Source: Cololabis saira
Lineage: Eukaryota > Chordata > Actinopteri > Beloniformes > Belonidae
DNA length: 64,000 bases
Assembly (NCBI RefSeq): GCF_033807715.1
Contig: NC_084599.1
Coordinates: 27,998,125 to 28,062,124 of the forward strand
Direction: 5' to 3'
Below, in pieces: positions 44,427 to 57,166 of this stretch (positions within the stretch are counted from its first letter, which is position 1; each line of letters starts with the position of its first letter). Both the position numbers and the translations under genes were made by a program. Under the pieces are notes generated by a model. That model did not search any database. It was not told the origin of the DNA and worked only from the letters and a program-made list of their open reading frames with translations.

Positions 44427-46811
44427 TCCATTTTAGCAGAATAGAAAGAACACAGTGGTGGTTATGTTTCTAATGCAAGGTGATGGATTTTTGTAATGTT
44501 GCTTGAACAAACAAGAGCATGTGGATAAAGCCACTATTTCTGCTTCTGATGGCCTGACATTACACGGACGTTGCATGGTGCTAAACTGTGCATAGACTCC
44601 CGTGGTGACACCAAAAGGTCGACAAGCCTGTCTAAACCAGCAAGCACAAGGCATAACCTGGCAATAGAAGTTGCCTGGGGGAAAACCTCAACCCAAAATC
44701 CACACTGCAAACACAAAAGCCTCCAGATCAAACAAATCCAAATAATGTAGAGATTTGCCTCCTGGTTCTGCCATAGTTTATACTGCATTACCATAGCGGA
44801 TACACACAGGAAAGCTGAACGAATCATTGACAGCCTTTTGAATCTGAAAAAAGTGATTTGTCCTCTTGCATTTACGGTCAACAGCCTTGATAGGGGTATT
44901 ATTACAACCTATTTTTTTTTTTAGAATCTGAATGTTTTTGCATAATTTGCATCGAAACAATAGCTCTAATATTTTGGCAGAGCAGTGACAGAAAACATCA
45001 GCTGCTAGGAACACAGTGACGCTCATCTCTTTAATAATGAATTGCTTTGTAGGGGTTGGACCACATGTGTAAATCCACGTGAGCGTGTGTGCATGTGTGA
45101 ATGTCTGAGTGTTGAACATCATTCAGCATCTGCTTGTGTGTAGGCACGTCCTGGCAGGGGTGGGTTAAATTGAATGGAAAATATTGATGAAGTGTGCCCA
45201 GAAGGAAAGTAGTCCTGTCTTGTCTCAATCAATAATTTAACCATCATTTATTATTCTCTTTTCTACTTCACGATCACTTTTGTTTTGGAGTGTAGGGTCC
45301 TTCAGACATTTAATCGTTCATGTCTCCCTCAACAGGAAAAAAAAGCAAAACATTTGATTAAACAGTCATGCAAACATAACAACTAGCGCAATTTGAAAGG
45401 AAGATTCCATTCTACCTCGATAACCATGGAGATTGCTTTTGAAAAGAGTGCCAAAAAGAGCTAAATTATTGCTTATTACAATGCCTTTTGTATTCTTTTA
45501 CTTCACAGACTGGCTGTCTGACAACAACAAATTTAACTTTTTAATCTTCTGACATGGAAAAGAAAAAGAAAAAAAACTCCATGACATGCAGAAATGAGAC
45601 AAAAAGTAATGGTTAAACAAAAAAAGGCTGTATTTCAAATACATGATAAATTAAATGCAAAAATAAGGGAATTTGTATTTATTTAGTGGAAGTTTCTTGT
45701 TTTTTGTTTTTCAAAAGAGAACAAGAGAGGGACACAGTGGAGTTGGACATGGAGTTTACAGTTGTCCGTAATTGCAAAAGACATGTGAACTGGTTAAGTT
45801 GGGAATTAAACCTGCAACCGTCTTATTGAAAAACAGCCGCTCTATCTCCTGAACTAAAGTTGACCTTGTTTCAGCAGTGGATGGTTTACAAATCCTGACC
45901 ACAAACAGAAGTGAAGAATATGATGTGAAAGTAAAAGATTAAGAAATAAAAATAAAAGATTGCTTTTGACATCTTTCAAACTTTCATGTGAAGATGATCA
46001 GAGAATGATCATTATAATCCGTCCATGTTCAAGGCTGTCGGCTTCATGTCAACACTGCAGCAGTTAATGACAGCCCATCACAACATTCTCCTTGTTCTGT
46101 CACTGAGTGCAGACTTCAAAAACCTTTTAATGATCAACATAATACAAGATTGTGGATAGAATGACATCCAGGCTCGTGGCAGTTCTGTATTACCGCAGAT
46201 ACAGGCATACACAAACATGTCAAAGGCGTCTCAGATCTATAAGGCTCAGTGAATTCTCAAGACTTCTTTCACAAATCAACTAGAGATATGTCTAATTAAT
46301 GAGAATAGTTAAATTGTGAAGAAAGAGTGGTAAGAATGCTAAAATATATATTAAGCGAATTTAAGGTAAAGTGGGGTTAGTGCATGCATCGTAGTTATTA
46401 AGAGAATGTCCTCGCTGAGTGGATGGAGATGAATGTGACACAGTCCAATATGCCCCCCTCAGGGGTTGCTGAGATATTGTCCTGCATAAACACCCATAAA
46501 TTTGTGAATGTTTGATGTGGGGACACACTGAAGAGGTCAGCTGATACAAACACATTCAAAAGTGTTATTTCAAAAGGGATGGATACATTCTGTGGCATCA
46601 ATATTAAATCAAACACGTTTTACAGTTGTTTAGAATCTGGAAAACCCCAGGCCTAAATTTGTGGAAATATGACAAAGTGGCCAATCTGGAAATATTTGTC
46701 TAAATAGTCATCTTCAAAAGCGTCTCTAAAAACATACACAATACGTAAATCAGTCAACAGGTATGTTATGAGATAGAAGGGATTTGAGGAGTGTTCAAAT
46801 TGTAGCATTGT
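44425..46811. other. No gene recognised
   Basis: Unique-looking DNA with no repeat boundary and no convincing coding frame. Confidence 0.5.
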
Positions 46812-46859
<48 letters not shown>

Positions 46860-46862
46860 GTA

Positions 46863-46895
<33 letters not shown>

Positions 46896-46916
46896 GTGTG
46901 TGTGTGTGTGTGTGTG
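46812..46916 (+). repeat. (GT)n with interspersed ATGT
   Basis: A GT tract broken by regularly spaced TATGTG units in its centre, a compound microsatellite of about 105 bp. Confidence 0.95.
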
Positions 46917-47444
46917 CTATTTAAGTGATGTACCAATTCATTTACTCTAGCCATATTCATTTACTCTGGCCTGTTATGTAAACTACATTTAATTCTTTTT
47001 TTCTATCTCACATCTGTTACTCTTATTTTGATAGCAACATTTTTCAAATCCATCTTATAGTTGCAAATATATTTTCAATAAGGTATAGCATTATACATAT
47101 AGCAGCAGGCATTTAAAAAATATAGTCTTTATTTGGAAAAAGTTAAAAATGTTCTCTCTTATTTTAGAAAAGGCTGTGACGTCAGCCAGTTCAGAGAGGA
47201 TGTTGGAGCTCTGTGTGTGGCAAGATAAAGATTCCTGCAGGGGAAGATGCTCCCTTGCTCCTACATGACATCACTACTGTTCAGGGATGCGTCTCACACT
47301 CTTTCCTCCAGCTTTTTAATGCAGCTTGCCAAACTTGATGACCTTGAGGCCGGCGAGCGACTGGGGTGCCAGGTGACAAGGCCGCTTTGCCAGGTTTTAA
47401 ACATGTTCCCATCACAGCAGTTCCTGGCAGATGGGTGGCAGTGA

Positions 47445-47500
<56 letters not shown>

Positions 47501-50183
47501 TAGTCATTACCTGAATTTAAACCAAACTGCAAGCTGCAACGGTCCCAGCCCCCTACAGGGATGCCAACTAATTAGTTCCTTTACAATTTCCAAGCATGCT
47601 GAGTGCATGCCAGTACATCGTCATCATCATTAATAAATTAAAAGATGAACAGATTAAGAAGTCATTACACTACACTGACATGAATTGTTGCATTATGGCG
47701 TTGTTGTTGAAACTTTAATAGATTGCGAAAATATGTAGAAATGTGACAGAAGCTGAATGTAGCAGCTGCTAAGAAGTAATGTAAGTTTGAAACAAAAAAT
47801 TACACTTTAATTTATAAAACGTAACTTTCACAATCATCTAATGGACTGACTTCCTTCAATATAATGTTACTTATTCAAAAGACAAGATAACCAATGTCCC
47901 CTTTTGAGTGAAAAATGCAGAATGATACTTTTTTTTTCCCGCCTAAAGTTAGGGTATCTGTAATGTATACAACTAGAAAAATATCCAGCATTTTCACATT
48001 AATGCTAATTATGACATTAAGATACGATAGGATCTGGATTCACAACGCTAACAGTTAAATCTAACAGCTAAAGTTTATTTCAAACAGAGGTAACGGGACA
48101 AACAAATAAGACACGAAGTAAACAGAAAGAGAGAGTCGGAAATAAAAAAAGAAAACAGTAGTTAGACGAGTGGACTGCCTGGGAACTGCAGGCAACATAG
48201 CACGATTAGAATATACAAGAAACGGGCTGGAAACCACAGCTATGTCAACTGGGCAAAAAACAGGTATGAAATAAAAGTAATGGAAATGCCCATGACATAG
48301 GAATGGGATCCAAAGTGGAGGTGGAGGGTTTCCTTTTTTTTATGAAACTCTCAACTTCGGTCTGTGTGACAGGAGCAAAGGTGCAAAAAAGGTGCAGGTT
48401 GAGGGCAGGCGGATGGCAGAAATGGTCCTGGGCAGCCTGCGAGCTGCGACCGGATGGAATTGATCTTGTCTTTGTAAAATACAATAAACCTATTGCAGTG
48501 CTCTGCTGTAGCCTCTGTTTGGGTTTGGTTTTTGGAATTAAGGAGATGATTTATGGTGGAAAAAAGCTGTTTTGAATTTCCTGGACTGCTATTGATGATG
48601 TTCGAATAATAGGTGGACCGGGCTTCTGATGGTCTTTGTTGGCCAGCTTGTGTACCACCAGGCCAGATGATTTAACCCGCCTTTCAATGGCACGGACAAC
48701 AGCTTTCATCATGCATAGTTTTATTACTCTTTAAATGACTCTTCTCAGCAAGCAGCCCATGCTACTGTGGGCCTCTTCCCCGTACCAAAATGTCCTCAGG
48801 CAACTTAGTCCTCTAGCAGCCGCTTTCAGCTGCAGTCACAGCAGGAGACATTCACCTCTCTGGGGCAGGAATTGTGGCATAAAAAAGAGAATCCCACATA
48901 AGAGAGTGCATTTGGAGTTTTAAACATATTTACAATGTTTTTTAATCTCTTTTTAGTTCTCCCACAACTCTTTTCTTTCCTTCAGCATCTATAACAATTA
49001 CATACAAAACGACATTCAAAATGATAAATATCTACTCTTCTGACTGAAGAGTTGGCGAACTGGCTGACAAACATTGTGTGTGAATTTCCAAAGTAGCGGA
49101 TCAGGACTCAGTATTGGCTTTTAATCAAAATCAAAACTAAGACTAAAACATGTGATTGGGACATCCCTATACCACATTTCTTGAAATGTTTTCATATCAA
49201 AGAGTGCTTGAAGATCATAAACCAGCAGAGCATACACATCTTGGCAGGAAAACAAAGCAAAGTTGACAGCACACATTAATCCAAAAACCATTGAAAGATG
49301 ACTGGATGCACATAGTGTCACCATGATGACAGGAAGTGACTGGGACAGGAACAGACAAGATACTTAAACACTTAAGAGACAGGGAGGGTGATGGGCCACT
49401 AACTACCCTCCCCCATAACTGATTGAGAAGTACCCTGGACCACTTCAGGAACTGCCTGAGAAGTGCCTGAGACTACCTCTGAGACAGGCTGAGTGTCAGA
49501 CCGGGCAACATCTGAGATAGACAAGAAATCCAGCAAAAACCTTTGCTGCGGCCACTGTTCTGTTGTCAGGTGTTGGAGAGACATCCTTTTTGGACTTCAA
49601 CTCGCATTCTTTCAGGGACTGGTGAGAGGTGATTCTGGGTGATAGGCATTGTGCTAGATCCCTTGGAGAGTTATTGAAAGGAATCACACAACAAATCAAG
49701 TAATCTTTGATATTAGTTTGCATTTGCCAAAATATAGTAGCCATCCTCTTTTTTTTTAAATGCAGGTAATATTGAACATAGTATTACAAATGTTGAAAAC
49801 AGATGACTGAATTTGGAGACACAATTGAACAAATGATAAAATGTCAATTGAATATAAACATGTTAACTTCCTACTGCATATCAACATTTCTGGTTTTCAT
49901 AAACAGAGATGTCTTTTTTTAATAATTTTTTATATTTTAATATTTGAGTGCAAGGGTGTCAGCAGCTTTAATACATTAGCTTTGAAAGACCAAGATATGT
50001 CATAAACATGAAATGCAATTGATTCCATTCATGGCAAAATGTCATGAAAGGTGTTCAGTGCTGTTGCAGCTGGTCCATAACAATATGACATTGGAGGGTA
50101 CGGGTGAAGTGAAAGGACAGCCTATGAAAAAAAACAGCAATATCACGATCAACCGCATGCCAAATAGTCTACAACAGTAATCT
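46917..50183. other. No gene recognised
   Basis: Mixed AT-rich DNA with a (CA)n tract at 47448-47499. On the minus strand near 49410-49500 a short repeat-like coding pattern (SEVVSGTSQAVPEVVQGTSQ) reflects repeated CTGAGA/GTGCCTGAGA words in the DNA; I do not call it a gene. Confidence 0.45.
47448..47499 (+). repeat. (CA)n microsatellite
   Basis: About 26 uninterrupted CA units. Confidence 0.95.
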
Positions 50184-50187
50184 TTAA

Positions 50188-50688
50188 AGGGGACCTATTA
50201 TGGCATCTAATACCTATTTTAAACAGGCCTTGAATGTCTTAAAAACAAGCTTTTGATTGTTTTTTCTAAATAAATTAGAAATTCAGTCTCTAAGCCATGT
50301 CTTTATCTTCCCCATTTCTAACCACCTCCTCCCTCTGTGGGATTCTGAGTGGGCGGGCGGCTATGATAATGAGGCACTGTGCTGATTGGCTGCCTGACGC
50401 GATGAGGCGAATGACACGATACACCGCTACGAAAAAATGGCGGAAGCTCCGGCCGGCGGAGTTTGTTGTGGGCGGGGTTTCACGCATCGCTCCTGTCGTT
50501 ACGTAACGACAGGAGCAGAATCTGAACGGCTCGTAGAAGCCACATCACACTGGGTGGCTCATCCGGGCGGCTGTACAGACACTGCAGAATTTGGTTGCTT
50601 TCCTCCTTCTCTGAGTTGGCAGGCTGAGGGGAGACCACTTTATATATGTTAAAGCAAGAAAAAACGTGTTTTTCATAATAGGTCCCCT
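50188..50688. mobile_element. TTAA-target MITE, family T2
   Basis: Ends AGGGGACCTATTATG (50188) and CATAATAGGTCCCCT (to 50688) are perfect inverted repeats; TTAA flanks at 50184-50187 and 50689-50692. Inside is a perfect 28-bp palindrome at 50489-50516 (GCTCCTGTCGTTAC and its complement). A non-autonomous Kolobok- or piggyBac-type element. Confidence 0.88.
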
Positions 50689-50692
50689 TTAA

Positions 50693-52215
50693 ATTTAGAA
50701 ATAAAACTCCTTGTTCAGTTACTTTTTCTCATTTCTAAATTATGGCCGCTGCATTGACTTTGACATTACTTTCAACTGAAGCGTTGGGTGATGAGCTAAG
50801 CTTGAGGCAACAGAGTACAGTGGCGTTCTACCATGAGCAGGTCGGCTGTTGCAGGTTTGGGAGATAGTGACCGTAAATAGGTCATAGCACATAACCACTG
50901 ATTTGGTCTGAAGCAGTGAGTAGAGAGAATGAGGTTGTGCATTTGTTAAGAAAGAACAAAGGGCACAGAGGAAATAAGCTTTGGCCTAGGGTGAGTACAG
51001 GACGGTAAAGCGACAGCAGAGATACCTGAAGGTACCATGTTGTGGTTCTGAAAGTGGTAGAATTTTTTTTCTTTTTTATGCTGATGTATGCTGACTCGTT
51101 CTCATAGATGTGTTTTGTGCACTGCTACTGGACTGAATAACTGTAGGGAAGATTTTTTTTATCATTATTTTTTAATTTCTTTGGCTCAGAAGGATGTGAA
51201 AATGGAAATAAAGAACTTTCCAAAAGTATGGGTTAATGCTAAAAAGCATTGTTACAACAAAGAAATAAGAGGAGAAAATCTGCCCAAACACAAATTTCCT
51301 TAATTTTTAAAGAACGCTAACTTTCTTAATCCTCCAATTAACAATCCTGCTACTAAATTAGTCCCTTTAGCCTGCTCACGAGGAGCACACATGCGCAATT
51401 AGATGTGTAAAAGGTAGTTGTACATGTTGCCGGAGTATTTCCCAAAATGTTTTTGTATTTTACATCTCCACAGTTTCACTAAATGCAAAGCAGCAATATT
51501 TTCCTCTGAGATTGATAAAATCGTTTCGTAGGGCAGACTAACAGCAGCCAAATGCAGTTTAGCCATCTTAAAATTTCACAACCAGCCACACTGTGGGACA
51601 TACATCTAAAGGAGATAGGTATCGCCATAAGATTAAATAAAATAAAACAATCAATTTTAAAAATAATCACCTTGATTACTGATAAAAAGCTAATTAAAAA
51701 TAAGTCATAATTTATCTTCAAATGTCAGTAAATGCTAAATGTTTAATCCTGCAAAATATAGGAAATCTAAAACGTTAACCACAAAGCAGTTTTATTTGAC
51801 AACCAAAAAAAAGATTAAAAACATTAAATACTTATTTCCCTTAATTTAGTTTCCCTGTGCTTAAGACACAGTGATCATGAGTGTGGATGGCTTCTTTTTT
51901 AATTTTGCTTTGTGTAGGCCCACTCTTCCTTTAGCCCAGTGATGGATGGATGGACTTAAGTCATTAAATCTGCCTCCAGACATGCTCCTATCTGTACTGG
52001 AGATAACACGTGAGGGAAATAAACCTATTTGATTTTCCTATTTCTAATGTGTACAATATCATCTAATGGTTAATAAAACCCTTTTGTCATTTGTAAGTTT
52101 TTTCCCTGTTCGATTTTTTTTTATTACATGCAACAAAATTAATGTCACTTTTTCTAATTAATAACACCCTTACAATACTCCTCATGATCATAGTGTAGGT
52201 CAGTATTCCCCAGTC
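50693..52215. other. No gene recognised
   Basis: AT-rich DNA without recognised repeats or coding frames. Confidence 0.5.
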
Positions 52216-52802
52216 CAGGGGCCTCATGTACAAATAGTGCATGGATTTCAACATGAATCCGTTAGTGGAATTCTTGTGTGCGCCAAAAAAAATTAAGATT
52301 TTCAAAACTGTGCGTACGTCCAAATCCCTACACATATCTTTGAACATCCCAATCAACGTGGAATCGAGCACACATGCGAGAGAACAACATTGTGCCCTGT
52401 CTCCTCCCTCAAATAGATCCATTTGAGTATGATAATGAGGATAAATATCCATTAAAAACCGCTCATCCTGACAAGGAACTTGCAAGAACAAGTGGAACAA
52501 ATAAAAAAAAACATCGGCCGTGAGCTGGGGACAATCCTGTCAGAAGTTGAGGCCTGGAAAAAGATGTGGTCGTAAACTTATAGTTGACGTCACGTTTCCT
52601 CATATTCTGGATTTCACTGCATCACCAGTGAGTGTCGCCAATGGACAAGACCTAAGAAATGTGCGTACGCCAGACTTGATGTGTGCGTGAAGGACCGCAA
52701 CTTTCCACGTTCAAATCACTTTTTTGAACATCCGACCTTGAGCGTAGAAAGTGGCGTACGCACTATTTTTGTACGCCGCACTCTTAGTACATGAGGCCCC
52801 TG
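52216..52802 (+). mobile_element. Non-autonomous DNA transposon, family A
   Basis: Ends CAGGGGCCTCATGTACAAA (52216) and AGTACATGAGGCCCCTG (to 52802), inverted repeats. GTGCGTACGTCC and GTGTGCGTGAAGG words with internal GCGTACGC motifs recur near both ends. No coding capacity. PIF/Harbinger or ISL2EU-like is a guess from the termini; no duplication could be fixed. Confidence 0.75.
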
Positions 52803-52830
52803 GTCTTTAAGGGTAGTGTCCCTTAAAGAC
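52803..52830. repeat. Palindromic spacer between two transposons
   Basis: GTCTTTAAGGG, TAGTGT, CCCTTAAAGAC. Together with the abutting ends (GAGGCCCCTG and CAGGGGCCTC) it makes a 48-bp inverted repeat with a 6-base centre. Confidence 0.85.
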
Positions 52831-53793
52831 CAGGGGCCTCATTTATAAAAGAGTGAGCAGGATTCATACTAAAAGTGCACGTAAAGCCAAAAGCCGAAAA
52901 TGGCGGACGCAAAAAAAAAATCTGGATTTATAAAACCGCGTGCACGCACCTTTGCACGCAATGTTCGCTTTATAAATCACAGTCCAGCTGGAAGGTTGCG
53001 CAGCTGAATTTGCCTCATATCCCGCCCTCTACACGCTCACTTTTGACCATATATGGGCAATGCAAAGTAGTATTTGCATATGAATGAGCCTGCTGAGCAT
53101 GCGCAGCGGCTTCCTGCAGCCTGTTTGTGCGTCAGGATGAATGAACATGTCGAGCCACCGTGCCACTAAATTTCATGGAGACTGAGAACGAGATGTTGTT
53201 GATGAGGTGGAGGACAGGAAAACGACATTATTTGGTGGTCACAGTAAAAGTAGAAAAAGTATAAAAAAAGAAGAAGAAGAAAATAGTATAAAATAAAGCG
53301 AGTGATTGGCAGCACGGCGTTGCTGCGCTAAACGCCGTGAGTGCCCCGGCGCAACAGGGGGGACATGCCCCCCCGTCTTTTCAAAATCATGTTTTTGTAC
53401 CCCCCACTTTTTACAGTTTAAAAACTAGCGGTAGGCTCAGCCTGTAATTGCAAATCATCAAGACACTGTGCAAAGGCAATGCAAGAACGGCCCGGCAAAC
53501 ACAGAGGGACACGATCAGCGCTATTATATTATAAGTCTGATATATGTTGTGATATGTGATGATATTATTAAGTGTATGACATGAATCTGGCTTCATTTCA
53601 CCACCTCACAGCCTGCGTCGCCAGTTCCCCATATCTTAAGTAAGTCCCTACGGGAGGGTCAGGGTTGCCGTAGGGATACGCAGATTTTTCGGTTAGTTTT
53701 TTCTTTTTAAATCCCAACCTTTGCGTGGAAGGTTGCCTGCACATCTTTCAAGCCCTGTTTTGTGCAAAAGCAAGCTTTATAAATGAGGCCCCA
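52831..53793 (+). mobile_element. Non-autonomous DNA transposon, family B, complete copy
   Basis: Ends CAGGGGCCTCATTTATAAA (52831) and CTTTATAAATGAGGCCCC (to about 53793). TTTATAAA(A/T)C and the words GTGCACGC and TGGAAGGTTGC occur near both ends. It is the full-length counterpart of 695-1331. The outer ten bases are the same as in family A, but the next bases differ (CATTTATAAA against CATGTACAAA). Confidence 0.78.
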
Positions 53794-53850
53794 GGGGCCT
53801 CATGTACAAAGAGTGCGGCGCACAAAAAACTTGCATGTTTTCTCTGTTGT
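53792..53850 (-). mobile_element. Family A terminal fragment, inverted
   Basis: CAGGGGCCTCATGTACAAAG then AGTGCGGCGCACAAAAA matches the reverse complement of the right end of the copy at 52216-52802. Only one end is recognisable. It overlaps the end of family B by two bases. Confidence 0.65.
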
Positions 53851-56085
53851 AACACACCTGATTCAAATGAGAGGATCATAATCTGCTTGTCATCAAGTTC
53901 TGTTGCAAGTCTGTTGGTATGATTTGAGCAAAGTGTGCGATAGCAGTGAAACATGTACAGTAAATAAAGGGCAGTGGCCCCTACAGAGCTGAAATACAGA
54001 ATGCCAGCCTCCAACATGATCCAGAAGGATCTTTTAGGGATGTTGTTAATTGGAGAACTAGTGTGACTAGTTTTGTCCAGAATACACTGTTATTGTTCAG
54101 AAGACTCAGGTCCACATTCACTTGCCTCTGTGCCTGATTGTGACCTTGACTTGAGGTCCACATTACTTGCCTTTGTCTCCATCTGTATTCATGCTTGTGC
54201 TTATTTGACTAAAACAGAAACTGATTGTTTATCAGTTATTTAATTCCCGGAGCAGTGGGAGGTAAACCACTTCTGCAGATTTATCGGCTCACACCAGGGG
54301 TGGCCCCAGCTACAAATAAGTGCCAGTGAATGTCCTGGATTAAGACTTCCAATGTTACATGCAAATCACATTCTGAGATCCATCTTTACAATACTTTTTT
54401 TGATTATCTGGACTCTCACTCCCTCACAGACATCTACCTTTCCTCGATTTTCCACTTCATTGTTTTTTCTTAGCCATTGCTTCTTCTATACTCCCCGCTT
54501 CCTGTCTCCTTCTTTTGTTATTGCTTTTCCTCTTAATGCTTCTATAGCCTGATGACATCCTTGTCTCAGTAATTTCCGTCTCCTTTTTAATCTTAGTTTG
54601 CTTACTTCTCCTATCATCCTTATTTCTCCTAGTCCCTAGCTCATTTTGGCTTCTTGCATTTTCCTCAGCCCCCCTCCCTGCTCCCTCTAATTGCCTTGCA
54701 TCTCTTCTGGCTCCGTCTACCATCACCATGAAGGGCACAATGCCCCATTGCCCAGCCCAATTCTCAGAGCTGACACTCTGGCCGCTGGACTGAAGATGCT
54801 GGCATATGTGTTGTCCAGTTGTTACAAGACTGTGATGCACACACACCCACATATGCATACAGAGCCAGGTGGTGTTGTCATGCATATACACATGAATATG
54901 TGATGAAATCACATTTACACTATTACAACACACACACGCACACAAAAACAGGAGGAATTTCTCCAATAAACTCCAAGTAAGGACTTTTGGCATTCAGTGT
55001 TGTGGCATTTGGCCTTATGGCCTACATGACATGAGGTTAAAACCCAAAGATTTAATGGGGAAAGTCATTTGTCATGCATCATAGCAAAAAATATACATAA
55101 ATTGCCAGAAAGTGATCCCTTTCAAAACATAGTTTCCACACCTAACAGTTAATGCATTCTGAAGCATGACAAACTGAGCTGGGGGTTTCATAAACATTGT
55201 ATAAAATGGGCCAAACCAAGTAAATGCATTGCCAGTGGACTTACCTTGGATAACCTCTCAAAGGTTGATCATATTCAAAAACTTCTCTGGTCCAAACAAG
55301 TCCTTTTGGCAACCTGATGATCTGCCGTATACGTGCAGCTAATTTATATGCACTTATGTATTTTATCAAAAATAAGCAAATGTATTCAGGCAAAAAAGGA
55401 GAATTTACACTATTCCTCTTGTGTTTTGGCTTACTGTTGTGGTTCTGCCAGCATAGCCTCCCAACACCATAACTTTTTTTATATGCCACAATGTGGACCA
55501 TATTGCACTGGTGTTTAAGACAAAGAACACCTAACACCTGTTAACAACCCAGCAGTGTGCATCTGTTTTACTCCATTATAGAGCCACAGCTGCTATTCAG
55601 TCCAGACGCTGACTGTTGTTTGGTGCTGACAGGTGGCGATGCAGCATGATGCTGGAACTTGGGAAAGATGTTTTTTTGAATTTCCTATAAAGTCCATTAA
55701 ATTTGACTTAGAAGAGATGGGATGAAATGTGACTGTGTATAAAAAATGTAATACTAAAATGTTGTTCAACTATAGGGTGCTGAAACTACACTTGCTGTGT
55801 GATTTTTGTGTTTTTTCATTTAGTTAAGCCAAACCTGAAACAGCCACTGGACTGACATAAATGACATATGTGTTAGCAAGCTAAAGTCAGAGGAAGCCAA
55901 TGTACTAATATTCTCTATACTTAAGTAGAAGTACAGATACTTCACCTTCTTTGCTCAAGTGAAAGTCAGGAAATACAGTTTCAAACGTACTTCAGTAAAA
56001 AAGTCAGTAAAAATAATTTTTTGCCCTCAATGATAAACATACCTTTCAATAACTTGGCAAAACTAAAAGAAGTCGGACACAAAAA
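53851..56085. other. No gene recognised
   Basis: Mixed sequence. The longest minus-strand frame (54457-54993) is low in complexity, with basic and histidine-rich strings from CA and CT repeats, and is not counted. Confidence 0.5.
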
Positions 56086-56089
56086 GCAG

Positions 56090-56235
56090 GAAGTTCGTCT
56101 TTCATTAACTTGCACAGTGCTAGGGCATGCCACCCTTTTCCGGTGGAAAACCATGAGCTCGGATTTGGATGTACTGATTCTCATTCCCGCCGCTTCGCAC
56201 TCAGCTTCAAACCGCCCTCTCTGTAGGTGGAAAGG
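56090..56235 (-). pseudogene. Inverted 5' segment of a Rex3-like LINE
   Basis: The minus strand reads GRFEAECEAAGMRISTSKSE then HRKRVACPSTVQV. This is the stretch of LINE reverse transcriptase that normally lies just N-terminal of QVEEF..LGVLFTSEG, which is found on the plus strand from 56236 on. The segment is therefore inverted relative to the rest of the copy. Its outer boundary (about 56090) is approximate. Confidence 0.75.
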
Positions 56236-56809
56236 TCCTACCTCAGGTGGAGGAGTTCTCGGGGTCTTGTTCACGAGTGAGGGAAAGATGGAGCGTGAAA
56301 TTGACAGACAGATTGGTGCAGCATCCACAGTTATGCGGTTGGTGTATCAGACCATCGTGGTGAAGAAGGAACTGAGTCAAAAGGCGAAGCTCTCGATTTA
56401 CCAGTCAATCTACGCACCTACCCTCACCTATGGTCATGAACTTTGGGTAGTGACCGAAAGGACAAGATCGCGGATACAAGCGGCCGAGATGAGTTTCCTC
56501 TGTAGGGTGGCTGAACGCTCCCTTAGAGATAGGGTGAGGAGTTCGGTCACCCGGGAGGAGCTCGGAGTCGAGCCGCTGCTCCTTCACATGGAGAGGAGTC
56601 AGCTGAGGTGGCTTCGGCGTCTGTATCGGATGCCTCCTGGACGCCTCCCTAGGGAGGTGTTCCAGGCATGTCCCTCCGGGAGGAGACCCCGGGGAAGATC
56701 CAGGACACGCTGGAGAGACTATGTCTCTCGGCTGGCCTGGGAACGTCTTGGACTCCCTTCGGAAGAGCTGGAGGAAGTGTCTGGGGTGAAGGAAGTCTGG
56801 GCATATCTG

Positions 56810-57140
56810 GGGCGGCAGTAGCTCAGGTGGCAGAGTGGGTCGTCCAATGATCGGAAGGTCGGCGGTTCGAATCCCGCTCTGTCCCAGTTTGCTGTCGTAG
56901 TGTCCTTGGGCAAGACACCTTACCCACCTTGCCCCGTGTGAATGTGTATGAATGTTGGTGGTGGTCGGTGGGGCCGTTTGGCGCGATATGGCAGCCACGC
57001 TTCCGTCAGTCTGCCCCAGGGCAGCTGTGGCTACAAAACGTAGCTACCACCACCAGTGAGGATGTGTATGAATGAATAATGATCTCTGTAAAGCGCTCTG
57101 GGTGCCTTGAAGGGCTATATAAATCCAAGTCATTATTATT
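56810..57140 (+). mobile_element. tRNA-derived SINE, copy 2, in the LINE tail
   Basis: Same family as 73-410, with A box TAGCTCAGGTGG and B box GGTTCGAATCC and an (ATT)n end. Seven-base duplications ATATCTG flank it (56803-56809 and 57141-57147), so it inserted into the LINE after the LINE arrived. Confidence 0.92.
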
Positions 57141-57166
57141 ATATCTGCGGATGAGTGGAAGGAGGT

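Noticed and set aside
46766..46960. Threonine/histidine repeat protein on the minus strand
   Set aside because: Translation of a compound microsatellite.
49399..49744. Short minus-strand frames with SEVVSGTSQAVPEVVQGTSQ
   Set aside because: Internal echo comes from a short DNA repeat. Frames overlap each other and lack context.
54457..54993. Minus-strand frame of 178 codons
   Set aside because: Translation is low in complexity (basic, histidine and cysteine strings from CA/CT-rich DNA), with no domain and no splice context.
56405..56998. Minus-strand frame of 197 codons
   Set aside because: It is the antisense shadow of the LINE reverse-transcriptase C-terminus and runs into the SINE.
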